Assembly: GCA_030340625.1 (NCBI GenBank)
Contig: JAOPHQ010003976.1
Span: 403,501 to 467,500 of the forward strand
Direction: 5' to 3'
Origin: Merluccius polli
Lineage: Eukaryota; Chordata; Actinopteri; Gadiformes; Merlucciidae
Length of the DNA: 64,000 bases
Part shown: positions 30,744 to 42,447 of the stretch, piece after piece
Position numbering within the stretch: the first letter of the stretch is position 1
Layout of the letters: each line of letters starts with the position of its first letter
The notes under the pieces: generated by a model
The model's database searches: none
What the model saw: only the letters and a program-made list of their open reading frames with translations
What the model was told of the DNA's origin: nothing
Made by a program: the position numbers and the translations under genes

Positions 30744-31619
30744 GTCACCTGAGGCCTCTTTTATGCTCTGACACATGATTGTATGACGTGTTTTGCTGAT
30801 AGTTTGAACAGGTGAGAAGTGAGTGAGACTAATTGGTAATTAGGTGTGGCATTATAAAGAGTGAAAACAATGGAGTTGTACTTAGAGTTGAGCAGTCTGG
30901 AGGCTTGTTGATATGAGCTTCAAGTTTTCAGAATTGTGTGCATAGGTCAATTTTGTGTGTGTATACAATGGAGAAAAACTGTAAATCACAGAGCTTGAAT
31001 AACTTCAAGGTCAGTGTGCGAATTACATCGTGGCATTCGGGGGAGCCCACTCTACCGCTATCTTAGCAGCACTCGCGGACAATGTGACCATCAGATGTGC
31101 ATGTTACAAGCATCTTTATCAGGGACGGACTAGGACTAAATAGCAGGTCTGTGGGTCCGTGGACCCAAGGAAGTGCTGTGTCGAGTGTGAAGTTGTTTGG
31201 CTGAGCGGTTATCAAGAAAGCGGCAAGCAGCAATACCGGCGGCCAAGCAATCGGCCCATTTTAAATGGGCACTGCACTAGTTCATTTTAATTGGTTCACA
31301 TACGTTTTCTTGCCCATTTGACATTTTACGCCAACAGAAATGCCACTGTCACATTATGGGAGCAATATCAATCGATTAAGTGATAATTAAAAATATATAA
31401 TTAAATTGTAGTCTACCTTCTGATATTTCCTTACCACACCTTTTAATTTTCAGTCACAACAATGGAGCTATTGAATCGTGGGCCTGGGCCATGAAATTTA
31501 TTTTTACGTAGAAATGTACAAAACACACACAAACACACACATGTAGCCTACAATTTATATAAGTCTAATGAATTATTTTTTATCATGGTGAGCAAAACAC
31601 TACACTATTTAGGCTACTA
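30744..31619. other. Possible outer part of the DDE transposon; no gene seen
   Basis: The sequence to the right of the LINE should be the 5' non-coding part of the transposase-bearing element, but no terminal repeat is recognised. Near 31473-31502 a GAATCGTGGGCCTGGGCCAT block is an inverted partial match to 32172-32196. Between 31118 and 31220 GGGACGGACTAGGAC resembles ends of hAT-derived fish repeats (weak). Confidence 0.4.
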
Positions 31620-32290
31620 TCAATAGCATAAGCATACATTTCTTCCACAGCGGCATTGCTGCATTTCTATTGGTAGAAAAAGCCTCAAATACTTATTCGT
31701 ATTCTAGCAGCAGCATGACAGCGTCAAGTTGCCATAGTGATCACTAAAGCATACAAAAAGGGGTGTTTAACAGATATTTACAGTATATGTATGGATTAAA
31801 CAACGAAACCTCCATCGCTACGATATATTCAAATGACAATTGATTGAACAAAAAATAAATATTCATTTCGGCAGCATGAACGCAGCAGTTTTATGGTTTT
31901 AGATGCAAAATATAAATCAACGGCATTGTCATACAAAACATAGGCCTCTTAACGGCATGCTTCGATTCTAACGCAAAACTACAGAATGCTGCTGTTGAAT
32001 TCTGGATGCGAATTTGCCTACAATTTGCAAAAGACAAAACCCGCTACTATATTGACAACCGGAGCAAGCACAGCTTTGTTTCTACTGGCACATGATGAGA
32101 GCATGACCAACTCTCTCAATTCAAATACATGGGTTTAAAGTATATGATGCCACCGTATAAAAAGTCAACATTTTGTGGCCCAGGCCAACGATTCAATAGA
32201 TACATTTTCGTGATGGTGAGCACGAACTAGTGTGATACTGGGTTTGTCTCTAACAGTTGGTGTGACTGTGTAAGTGTGAGTGCGTCACGG
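31620..32290 (-). repeat. Unnamed dispersed repeat, copy C (inverted)
   Basis: Its reverse complement follows copies A and B: CTAGTTCGTGCTCACCATCA, ATCTATTGAATCG, GGTGGCATCATATACTTTAA, ACCCATGTATTTGAATTGAG, AGAAACAAAGCTGTGCTTGC, GCATCCAGAATTCAACAGCA, TTTTGCATCTAAAACCATAA and GTAGCGATGGAGG. It is the longest copy. With A and B it encloses the transposase and LINE in inverted orientation. Confidence 0.75.
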
Positions 32291-33207
32291 CCAATCAGAT
32301 GCCTTCAATTTTCGGAATGGGCTAACCAAATTAGCCTTGTGAGTAATTTGGATATTCGAATTTGTGTTTGGCAATGAATATCAGTCTGGCCTTGCCTGGG
32401 CAACAATTGTTTTTGCAAAAATGTGTGCACGTTGTTAGTTCAAATAACTCCCAGCTAATCAGAGTGACACTCTTGCTCTCTTCGCTCTGGGGTCTTGTGA
32501 ATCCGTTTGGAAGTAAAGCAAAAACATATTTTCCTCTGATAAAAGCCTTCAATGCAGATTTTTTTTTAATCTTTTCACATTGTTATTCAGTCTATTTTAG
32601 ATGAAAACTTTTTTGATTGCTCCATAAACTGCTAAACTTTTCTTTTCTTGCCGCCAATGTTTTTTTTAATTCTGCAGGCTGCTGCGACACTCCTTCCTTC
32701 ATTATGAACTGAAATTTACCTATCCTTTTACTTTTTTTTGGAAAAGGCTATCAACGGGATTGAGGCCAGACTGATCTGCAGAGAGATGCAGAATGTAAAC
32801 TCTCGAGATCAAGATGGTGTCTGAAAGCTATAATGAAATTACACACATTGTTGAATGTCCACACGACAGGAATACTTTATAAAGTGAACAGTATTTATTG
32901 CAACAACATAATGGATCACCTGGACCAAACACTAGCGGTAATACAAGGCTTCTGACGGCACCGAGTGTGTGCATGTGCAATAGTAAATACAGTGGCTGCT
33001 ATGACAGTATAAATCAAATGGCATAGCGTATCATATATTTATGTTACAGTGGTTGTTTTTTAACCCTTACCCAAATATATATTATATCTAATATTATTTT
33101 AGATTGCTTGAAGTGACAATGTGTAAGATTTGCGCCTCTATTGGTTGCTAACATTTACTCGGCAGAATTAGAAAAACATTTCCTCTGTTATAAGAGATGC
33201 ATATCTA
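32291..33207. other. Non-coding stretch, no gene seen
   Basis: AT-rich with several T runs (32559-32568, 32660-32670, 32728-32739). No gene or repeat was identified except simple tracts. Confidence 0.5.
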
Positions 33208-34299
33208 GGGCAGTGTGTTATAAGAGTAGCGTAGCTCCTTTGAGGAATAGGGCAGTGTGTTATAAGAGTAGTGTAGCTCCTTTAAGGAGTAGGACAGTGT
33301 GTTATAAGAGTAGCGTAGCTCCTTTAAGGAGTAGGACAGTGTGTTATAAGAGTAGCGTAGCTCCTTTAAGGAGTAGGACAGTGTGTTATAAGAGTAGTGT
33401 AGCTCCTTTAAGGAGTAGGGCAGTGTGTTATAAGAGTAGCGTAGCTCCTTTAAGGAGTAGGGCAGTGTGTTATAAGAGTAGCGTAGCTCCTTTAAGGAGT
33501 AGGACAGTGTGTTATAAGAGTAGCGTAGCTCCTTTAAGGAGTAGGACAGTGTGTTATAAGAGTAGTGTAGCTCCTTTAAGGAGTAGGACAGTGTGTTATA
33601 AGAGTAGCGTAGCTCCTTTAAGGAGTAGGACAGTGTGTTATAAGAGTAGCGTAGCTCCTTTAAGGAGTAGGACAGTGTGTTATAAGAGTAGTGTAGCTCC
33701 TTTAAGGAGTAGGGCAGTGTGTTATAAGAGTAGCGTAGCTCCTTTAAGGAGTAGGGCAGTGTGTTATAAGAGTAGCGTAGCTCCTTTAAGGAGTAGGGCA
33801 GTGTGTTATAAGAGTAGCGTAGCTCCTTTAAGGAGTAGGGCAGTGTGTTATAAGAGTAGCGTAGCTCCTTTAAGGAGTAGGGCAGTGTGTTATAAGAGTA
33901 GCGTAGCTCCTTTAAGGAGTAGGACAGTGTGTTATAAGAGTAGCGTAGCTCCTTTAAGGAGTAGGGCAGTGTGTTATAAGAGTAGCGTAGCTCCTTTAAG
34001 GAGTAGGGCAGTGTGTTATAAGAGTAGCGTAGCTCCTTTAAGGAGTAGGACAGTGTGTTATAAGAGTAGCGTAGCTCCTTTAAGGAGTAGGACAGTGTGT
34101 TATAAGAGTAGCGTAGCTCCTTTAAGGAGTAGGACAGTGTGTTATAAGAGTAGCGTAGCTCCTTTAAGGAGTAGGACAGTGTGTTATAAGAGTAGCGTAG
34201 CTCCTTTAAGGAGTAGGACAGTGTGTTATAAGAGTAGCGTAGCTCCTTTAAGGAGTAGGACAGTGTGTTATAAGAGTAGCGTAGCTCCTTTGAGGAATA
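33208..34299 (+). repeat. 42-bp satellite, 26 copies in exact register
   Basis: The span is 1092 bp, which is 26 x 42. The unit is GGGCAGTGTGTTATAAGAGT, then AGCGTAGCTCCTTTAAGGAG and TA. Variants are GGG/GGA at the start and GCG/GTG at one inner site. The first and last copies share the edge variant TTTGAGGAAT. Each unit contains the inverted repeat CTCCTT-T-AAGGAG. As 42 is a multiple of three and there are no indels, one frame on each strand stays open for about 400 and 381 codons (unit CYKSSVAPLRSRTV on plus, YSLKELRYSYNTLS on minus). This is repeat DNA, not a credible gene. Confidence 0.95.
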
Positions 34300-35342
34300 G
34301 GGCAGTGTGTAGCGAGTATGTGGTTGAGCGAGTGAGAGTATGAGCGGCAAAATGCGAGCAGAGCAGAGATGGTGGTTACCTGGATGTAACTCCAGTTGTG
34401 AGTAAGTGCATAGCCGGTTAGCAGTGAAGTTGACAGTTTAGCAGTAAATGTACAGTGTAGGTTACAGTTTGTCAGTGAATAAAGGCAGGAAGGTTAACAC
34501 TATCTGCAGTAGAAAAAGTACTTGGTACCAAAAGCGAGTAGAGTAGAGTCGAGTCAAGCAGTGCCATGTAGTGGAAAAGTGGCAGGCAGGGTTAATGGAG
34601 GCTTTACAGTTTGCATCCTCTGATGCAACTTACAAGCTGCCATCAAGGAATATATTGTGTCCAAAATCCCCCCAAAGTCCCCAAAAAGATGATGACTTGG
34701 TGGAAGCCAAATATTGCCCTGACTGAGGATCATTGGACCTCGGTAAGCAATCACAATAAGGCCTACCTAGGTGTGACTGCACACATCATTTACAGTGAAG
34801 AGAAACCATGCTGAAGACAGTCAGTTTATTTTTTATTTTCAGTTTAGTTTTTTTGACGTGTAAATTATGACACATTGACAATCATTACAATGTCATGGAT
34901 AAAATGAGAAACTTATGGACTTATTATTTTTGTTTTTGCTGAAACATTTTAGATTTGTATATTTCTTCAATTAAAATGCATTAGGTCATTTTGTATTGTT
35001 GTGGCCATTATTACATATGCAGTATAGTAACAGTATTACAAAACACATGGCAAGGGTGGGGCTAGCCCCTCCCATTATTACCTGTATACACACCTTCTCT
35101 AGGCTATACAACACAAAAAGGTGCATCCCCAGTATTTCCTATTGGGTTATGTAATTTGAACAAGCCAATCACAGATTGTTCACTCCCTGTCTAGGTTTAA
35201 ACCGAAAGCAATTAATGTTGAGTCCAATACCTCTATTGATTCCGATTAGCGACAAAGGTCAGGCAGGGAGGGGGGGTTAGAATGGAAACCACATTCAAAG
35301 TTAAAGGTAACAGACCAGTTGGACCAGTTGGTCTGTGTGGGA
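34300..35342. other. Unassigned stretch; short Harbinger-like fragment
   Basis: GAGTAGAGTCGAGTCAAGCA followed by GTGCCATGTAGTGGAAAAGT (about 34537-34577) resembles the GTGGAAAAG ends of fish Harbinger-like repeats. Remaining sequence is AT-rich without gene evidence. Confidence 0.45.
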
Positions 35343-35378
35343 CCTGTTGTCTGATTGATACAACAATCAGACAACAGG
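35343..35378. repeat. Perfect 15-bp hairpin, 6-nt loop
   Basis: CCTGTTGTCTGATTG (35343-35357), loop ATACAA, then its exact reverse complement (35364-35378). No run of T follows it that would suggest a terminator, and the context is non-coding. Confidence 0.95.
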
Positions 35379-35988
35379 ACAAGGAGGTCATTTAATGCAA
35401 AGCCCAACACCTCTATTTGTTCCTGATCAACTAAAAAATGACTTTACTTTGGTGTGGCAAAGATTGTACAACGCCAAGATTGCGACTTGCGCATCTGATC
35501 ACCGCGTCATTGTGTGTGTATGTGTGTGTGTGGGTGGGGAAGTGGAGGATCTTGTCGTTACAAACTCTTTGATTATGTCAACAACTTGAGGCAGCGCCTG
35601 AATGCATGCAAAGCGTGATCCAGCTAACTAGAGAGCTGCACTAGTGGACTGCTTGTAGTTCAATGTCATTCATCCCCAGACATCATCTGACCAATAGCTC
35701 CTGTGCGGTCGCGCTCCGTTCACCAGCGGCCATCCATCATGGTGCCGGCTAGTTAGTTTCACTTGAGTCAATGAACTAGCTAGCTAGCTGGTAGACTGAT
35801 AAACTTTCAACAAAATGCTTTTCTTTCAATTCCGTTTGTGTAAAGGGTTGAAATTCATGTTAAAATGAGGTACCCCTATATGTTTTTATTTTCATTGCAA
35901 GATTATCCTAGCCTGTAACATTTACATATAAATATCAATTGATATTATTGATTTTCGGATGATCTCCACTGCCCTCTCCATGGATAAT

Positions 35989-36043
<55 letters not shown>

Positions 36044-37299
36044 CAACCTATGCTCCCATATGGGATTAGATTTCAATGGTGTCTGTAGTGTGTCGTGATA
36101 ATTTTAGCCTCTTCTGTATTTCCAGATTGTAGTGTGGATCATTTATTGCAACATTTAACCTGATTCTCATGTATTACTGCTTGACATATCATTTCTGCTA
36201 CTGCCCACTGACATGGTTTTAAAGCTATTGTTATCCAATTTTTACTCTCCAAACGTCTTAAAATGCACATATTTAGATCAGGGAAATCACATTTTTCCCC
36301 CCCATAGCAAACTCTGTTTTTGGACCTAGGTATTTCTAAAACCCTGTGTACGGCCCTGCACAGTAGTATATAATTTAAGTGGGGCATAGTTCTGAAGCGT
36401 ATGATATTGTAAAGTATATCAATAAAGCCATTCTTCTACAAGCACATTGTTAAAAAAGTGTCCTAACCTTCAGCAGCTCTGTGCCAAAAATAAACGATGA
36501 CTGTGTCTGCTGAAAGAAAGACACACACACACAAAAAAATCAATCTCAATCACGCAGACATGGATAGAAAACTCATATGAACATACGCACATGCGCGCAC
36601 ACACACAATAATCACTCTGTCAATGGTCCGAACCATGACACCTACACAGACACATTATAGGGATTAATCACATGAACATTGTGAATAGACTTCAACAGAC
36701 AAGACAAGGAAATGACAAATCTTGTAAGTTCCAAGAACAGTAAATGCTCCTATGGAGGACCTGTAAGTGCATGTTGGTGAATTAATGAAGTTACAATATA
36801 TACTGGCTGTACTGCAAACAAAGAGCCACAGCGTACACCACAGGGTGCAGTACATCTAGGACATCAGCACTAAACGTCAATATTAGAACTACTTCAGCAG
36901 CAAGCAAGCAAGCAGTCCTATAACCATTTGAAGATCGATAAAAGACAGCAAGTTGGGCAGTGGAGGAAAAGTGCTGGCATCCATTATCTCAACACACACA
37001 CACACACACAAACGCACATATAATCACACGCAAAGAAATACAAATAATTTTTCATCCAGTGTCCGGGTTTTGATGACGGTTGGTTAGGTTAGATAAGGTG
37101 CTGTAGGTAAGACGTAAGAGCTATTATACGTGTGTTTTTAGAAATGGTCTAGCCATCAGCTATTAGTGAGTGAAATATTCTGTGAGAGTATCTGTTTCAA
37201 GTTGACGGCCCCTGCCTCTGTATGAGCCAATTTAGTTTTAAGACCACTCTCAGCTCATTTCTGACCAATCAGGACATCTCTTCTGTGATTGGTTCAGGG
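35379..37299. other. Non-coding stretch with CA microsatellites
   Basis: Holds GT tracts at 35510-35534, (AC)n at 35990-36039 (about 25 repeats), shorter AC tracts at 36522-36533 and 36992-37010, and a CTAGCTAGCTAGCTGG palindromic run near 35777-35792. The block 35385-35430 echoes 35217-35245 (CCAA(C/T)ACCTCTATT). No gene is seen. Confidence 0.6.
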
Positions 37300-37800
37300 C
37301 AGGGGCGTCTCTAGGATTTTGACACATCCGGGGCTTAGCCCAGAAGAGTTAAGCAAAGTAATTTTTTAGACATAGAGACATTTTTACATAATTTCTATTC
37401 CCATTACCTCTTTTATTGCTGACCACCTTTGGGGGGGAAAACGTGGAAATCTTTTTTTGTGACATCCCAAAGACACCTGAACAGCTTGCTGCCTGCTGCC
37501 TGTTACCAAGTGCGCCTGCTGCCTAACACCTCTGTTTTGGGTGAATGACGTGCGACCTGGGGGTGTTGACCACTTGTGCGCCAAAGCCAAAGAAGTGGCT
37601 TTTAAAAAAATAATAATAATAATTAATTGTTACTCAAACCTGTCCAAAAACACTGTTTTATCGAAGCATCAACATAAGATGACCGTAGTTTAACCTTACC
37701 AAAAATAAAAATTTAAAAAAATTTGAAAATTAATATTCGGGGCTAATTAAAAAACATCCGGGGCTTTAGCCCCGAATGTTTTAGCCTAGGGACGCCACTG
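37300..37800. mobile_element. hAT-like non-autonomous element, 501 bp, perfect 8-bp TSD
   Basis: The ends are CAGGGGCGTCTCTAGG and CCTAGGGACGCCACTG, so 14 of 16 terminal bases pair as an inverted repeat. GTTCAGGG is duplicated exactly at 37292-37299 and 37801-37808. Next to each end is a TCCGGGGCTTAGCCC or TCCGGGGCTTTAGCCCCGAA subterminal palindrome. There is no transposase; a 68-codon minus frame inside has no domain. The features fit the hAT superfamily (8-bp duplication, CAG...CTG ends). Confidence 0.92.
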
Positions 37801-37808
37801 GTTCAGGG

Positions 37809-38771
37809 ACTCTCGTCTTTGCCTGTCAATCACAGGTGCGTGAAATGCAACACTTCTCAATGGCGGCGAAACGTGGGAGGGAGGGAACAGAAAAGGAGGG
37901 GATGTTTTTTGGTTTAGTTTCAAAATCTTGCTCTCTTCTGCTCTCTCTTTATAGCTATCGAATTTTACCAACAGCACCTTTAAAATGAAACATTAAATGA
38001 CTGATAGTAGCTAGGAGTATAGAGAAGGAAATGCAGTGTTTGGGATTTTGAGTGACACACTGTAGGTAGTGAATATGTATGATACCTACAACTGGGATTG
38101 TAGAAATTGTAGGTCTGTTTGAGGGTTGGCTATGAATATAAAAGAAAAATACAGGATCTTCTTTCCATTGTGCGCCACATGGCTTATCCGTATGTCATCC
38201 TCTTTTACTAAGCCATGCAGAAAAATACATAAATCAATATAATCATTCATGAATTGAAATGTCTAGTTTTTCGTATTTGTCTTATTTTTTAAAGTGGGGC
38301 CCTTGCAAGAGGATGTAGATCATCTGTTGACACAGACAGTGTTGAGCTTCAGATACCTGGCTCCCATACCTCTCTCTGGCCTGCTTCCTGGAAGTCCTGC
38401 CTGTACCTGCCACACACTCCAGCATTCAAACCCTTCTGCTCAATTTACATAACCCTAATGCAGTACAATCTCCCCCAAGTACTCTGAAAAAAATATGAGT
38501 TCTGTGGCGTATGGTATACCTAATGACAAAGAAAACCCCCTTAACGACAAGACAAACTGGTATGTTCCCATTACTTCAATAGGAAATATCTCACGCTGGA
38601 CTTCCATCCATAATGGTGCTTAATGTGTTCACCGGTGAAAATATTTGCTGGTGAAAAATATTTATATTATGAATAGACTTCAACAGATATTTAAATATTT
38701 TCCTGTAAATCTCCCAAATGTTTTTTACTTTAAACTACCCTATAACCCTATAAAAAGGTTTATAAGAACAT
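37809..38771. other. Non-coding stretch, no gene seen
   Basis: Mixed AT-rich sequence with no recognised element or tandem repeat. Confidence 0.5.
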
Positions 38772-39230
38772 AACCAGTGTTTCCCCTTGAATTTCTTTCA
38801 GGCCCGGTGGCACGCACCAGAACACCTTAAAAAGACGAGGCGCGGGATGGCATACTGGTGTGGTCATTTTCAGTCAGATGGCACAGCAGGCGGTCTACAA
38901 TTAAATTTGCGTTCACAATTTTGTTTGCTCAATATTTAAGACTTAAAAAGTGATCACAAGAAGAGGATGACTTTTAATTAAGCTGCATTTATTGCATAAA
39001 AATAAGCTGTGTAACCTATGACCTTTGCAAAACATTAGCACATCATGAACTCAGTGTGCATGATTCATTGCTGCGCTTTTTCTTCCTTGGCTTGTAGAAA
39101 AATGTCACCATGGCATCATGATATGAAAATTTTGCCACAGGAGGCCCATTTATTGAAATATTCATGCCGACCCCCAAGTGCTCTCCTTGCAGTCTATTCC
39201 TGAAATCTGTTTTCACCTATGAAAAATGAA
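38772..39230. mobile_element. Possible hAT-derived fragment
   Basis: The start CCAGTGTTTCCCCTTGAATT followed by TTCTTTCAGGCCCGGTGGCA resembles one end of a hAT repeat common in fish (CCAGTGTTTCCC...CGGTGGC). The other end and target duplication were not found. Boundaries are approximate. Confidence 0.4.
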
Positions 39231-40344
39231 GATTTGTCTTTATTTGGCTTATTCTTAAATGTAAAGTAATAATCTCAAAGATTTTCATGTAAATAAATGT
39301 CTGTTAAAGGGGCTGTAGACAACTTTTCCCACCCTAGCGTTTCAAAGTGGTATTATTTTTGTGCTGCTGTCGCAAAGACAAACTGGATCGCTTTCTGTTT
39401 CTTCATAGCCTAGCGACCACAAACAACACAAGACGCGCATTTGTTTGGAAATCTCCACAAAAGAAACGATCAACACTTTGGAAATAAGAAAGAAAGAAAG
39501 AAAGAAGCATGTTCACTGAGGAGGTAAAGTGAAATTGGCATCATTTTATTTGGGAACAGGCAAAAGCTATTGTAGTGATGTGCATTGCATAGTAGTACCA
39601 TAGTTGGAGTATTGCTTCGTACAAACAAGTATCGGCAGCAGGGGTTGGCGTCGGGATTAGTAGTAGTAGAAGAGAGAGTAGAAGAAAACATTAGGAGGAA
39701 AAACATGAGTTTATTCCTTCATTTAGTCTATAATGGAGACATGAAAGCAGATACAAATTCTTTAGTATGTGTTGAGAAAAGTGAACTGGGTTGGTAGCCT
39801 GACTGGATTCCCTGGCGAGTCGTGTCATGAGGTTTATTCAGGTAGTTTACTCAATGCCAAAACGTAGCGTACGCGGATAAAAGTAGTGTCATCAGACTGG
39901 CTTTACTTTGGTTGTTCCACCGTCCGTCATTTCCACTAATGGGGATAGCTACCGATAGCTAGTGGGTAAATAAAAGCGCTATCCCTCCTGGTTTGGTTGC
40001 ACAATGGCTGACGTGTTTTCTTTTGCCGTAAATGGAGCCGTCATTTTTCTTGGGAGATCGTACCCGGTGGCAGACTGAGCTGCATAGTGAAAGTGAGGCT
40101 TATAGGGAAGCTAAGGAACCAATCTAAACGCCGATGGTCTTTTTTCCTGCTTTAACACCAATAGTGCGTGTGCCCGTCGGGGGTGTGGCTGGTCAGGGCA
40201 TGTGAAGGTGCAGTCAGCGAGCTGTTGCCTGCCGAGCCGCTGTTGCATAAGAGAAGACTACATTACCCACAGTCCAACACGGTGTGACATCAACTGCTGG
40301 TGTGCGCTAGTTTTCTATTCAAAGTTTAATATTAATATATTAGT
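39231..40344. other. Non-coding stretch with a short (AAAG)n tract
   Basis: (AAAG)n lies at 39487-39506. AAAGGGGCTGTAGACAACTT at 39307 resembles the start of a repeat. No gene is seen. Confidence 0.5.
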
Positions 40345-40655
40345 CTGGCTTACCGGCTGTAGGTTGTTGGTATAAGCCTGCCCAATCCTGTCATTGGGCG
40401 ACTGTAATAGTCACCCAATGACAGTCTCTGGCGGGCTTATACCTTATACTCCTCCCTCTCCTGCCATCTACCACCGTTGCTGCATCCTGGGCTTAGCACC
40501 GCCCAAGACGATTGTGATTGGTTACAGAAATTCAAACAAGACTGTGTTTTTTTTCCCCCTATGTCAGAATGATAGTGAGTAGAGCCAGACCTTTCTCCAG
40601 CGCTGGCATGGCGCTAAAACGAAGTGTGGAGATAGGTCTGGCTATGCGAGACTAT
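40345..40655. repeat. Interspersed repeat with TAGTCTGGC/GAGACTA ends and strong hairpin
   Basis: Begins AGTCTGGCTTACCGGCTG and ends AGGTCTGGCTATGCGAGACT plus A. GCCAGACCT-type motifs recur in inverted orientation at 40584 and 40636. A two-part hairpin lies at 40369-40443: the outer arms GGTATAAGCCTGCC and GGCGGGCTTATACC pair at 13 of 14, and the inner arms CTGTCATTGGGCGACT and AGTCACCCAATGACAG at 15 of 16. The GAGACTA-type end resembles a widespread palindromic repeat of fish. A (AAT)n tract follows at 40656-40680. Confidence 0.65.
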
Positions 40656-42241
40656 TAATAATAATAATAATAATAATATTGACCGTGTCGCGTGTCCAAA
40701 TTGCACCAACTTCGACACCGCACTTCCCTGCATCCAGCGCGATACACCTGTTGAGTGCGAAGTGGGTTCAACGAATGGCTGTCAAGATAATCGATGGTAT
40801 GGTGCGCACGCAGACGGGTTGAGAGGCAGACACACAGAGATTCCTGCCTTTATAGTTAGATTGCTTCGACTTTCAGTTTTAATCTAACACCACTAGAACG
40901 CGGACTGTCCCATTAGTTCCCCGCTTAAGATTGCTTTATTATGGAGCGTGAATATCCAATATCTTTCTAACTTCAACTCATTTTCATTAGATCAATACAC
41001 AATGGATCAAACAACAGTTCTTTACATAAAGTTGTGTTAATTTACGTCCTTGTGTTGCATACAATCACGCCAATCAACTCATTCTCAATCATTCAACACA
41101 AGACTAAGTTAAGTCTGAGATCTTTTTTACAATAATTGTTGAGATTATTTTGCCGTTCCGGCACTTGCCCGTCAAGTTTTTTTTTAATATGTTGGTCTCT
41201 CATTACATCTAACATGAATACATCTCCTCGTGAAGCATTAGTTCTCTTGTAATAATTATTTTCTCTTTTCCATGACCTTTCATTCCATTACTGTCATGAC
41301 ATTCCTATATGTTAAGCTAATGTTAATGTTATTATAATGCAGATAAAAACAAAAACCTGCGATTGTTCGACAGAGAATTCAAGTCGACTCTCTGAACGAC
41401 GATTCAACGTTTAAAAGTTATAAAACTGTCCTGTGTCATCCATCTGGGAAAACAAGGATATAGACTCTGGCTGAAACGCTACAGTATGATACGCTTTAGA
41501 GGCTCCCAGGCAACGGCGCCGCATAGAGGCTGCCAAACGCAAGTGATTATTGATTTCTGAATGAATGGATATTTGGCATTATCTTTTTGACCTCTTTGGC
41601 CTGGCTTGTACAATTATAGGGGAAACCATTTAATAACCACCTAATTATAATTTTTTACTTGATGTAGGAACTAGTTAACCCACTCCTTGTTGCACTGATA
41701 TTGTAAAGCAAGTGGTTGCCAAGTGGTGATTTTATGATTCACTGTGTATCCTTGTCTAAATGTAAGGGGTATGTGGACAGGGGGGCCATAACATCTGCCT
41801 TATTTTCAAATCCCAATGTTGACAGCTATGGGAAAATAACCATCTGTATTGTAATTGCTAGTTGTCTACTGGAGAATTGAGTGAAACTGAGTGGATAATG
41901 AACTCAGAATTTGCAAAGTTTCACAAAGTGTCTCTTCATTTGCATGCATTGCATAGGTCAGTACCATTAGCATAATTATGCAACACACTAAAAATGTTTG
42001 TTTGATATTTTCTCCCTCCCAGTTTTCTACAACAACTCCAACAAGTTAAAAAGTCTCTTCTTGTTGAGTAAGTATTTAAATCTTATCCTACGCTTTTAAA
42101 ACGTTATCTCGAGATTTGGACCAGGATCAAGCCATAGCACTCTGATGTAACCCACTACCACCACTTTTCATCTCAAATAAGTTGTTTTAGGGTTTGGTTT
42201 TCCTTTAATGCAAATGCTACACACAGACGTCGCTTAAAGAC
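40656..42241. other. Non-coding stretch, no gene seen
   Basis: Contains the 24-bp exact match 40950-40973 to 8095-8118 and an A/T-rich middle. No coding evidence or other elements were identified up to the LTR element. Confidence 0.55.
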
Positions 42242-42428
42242 TGGGTGAGGCTGCACACCTGTGGGGATACACCAGCTATCGGTGATAGGAGAGAGCCACT
42301 GTCATGACAGCATGCAACATCTGCTCTGGCAGAAACATCTTGCCAACTCTCAACAACTATCTGTGTCCTGTGTCGGAGGAGCCCAGCAAAGCCACTTAGG
42401 CAGCGTGTGGTAGGGGTCTACTGCTACA
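42242..42428 (+). repeat. 5' LTR of the TRIM-like element
   Basis: Begins TGGGTGAGGCTGCACACCTG and ends TGGTAGGGGTCTACTGCTAC plus A. It aligns along its length with the 3' copy (GAGAGAGCCACTGTCATG(A/G)C, CTGTGTCCTGTGTCGGAGGA). It is about 50 bp shorter than the 3' copy because of internal differences. The left limit could lie further left, as the usual TG start is ambiguous. Confidence 0.8.
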
Positions 42429-42429
42429 C

Positions 42430-42447
42430 TGGCGCCCAACGTGGGGC
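42430..42447 (+). promoter_or_regulatory. Primer binding site, tRNA-Lys(1,2) type
   Basis: TGGCGCCCAACGTGGGGC, one base after the 5' LTR end. The sequence is complementary to the 18 terminal bases of tRNA-Lys(1,2), where minus-strand synthesis of an LTR element would be primed. The tRNA sequence used for comparison is established knowledge, not computed here. Confidence 0.9.

Noticed and set aside
33141..34343. A 400-codon open frame as a repeat protein gene
   Set aside because: It is the translation of 26 phased 42-bp satellite units, the opposite strand is equally open, and there is no promoter, splice or non-repeat domain.
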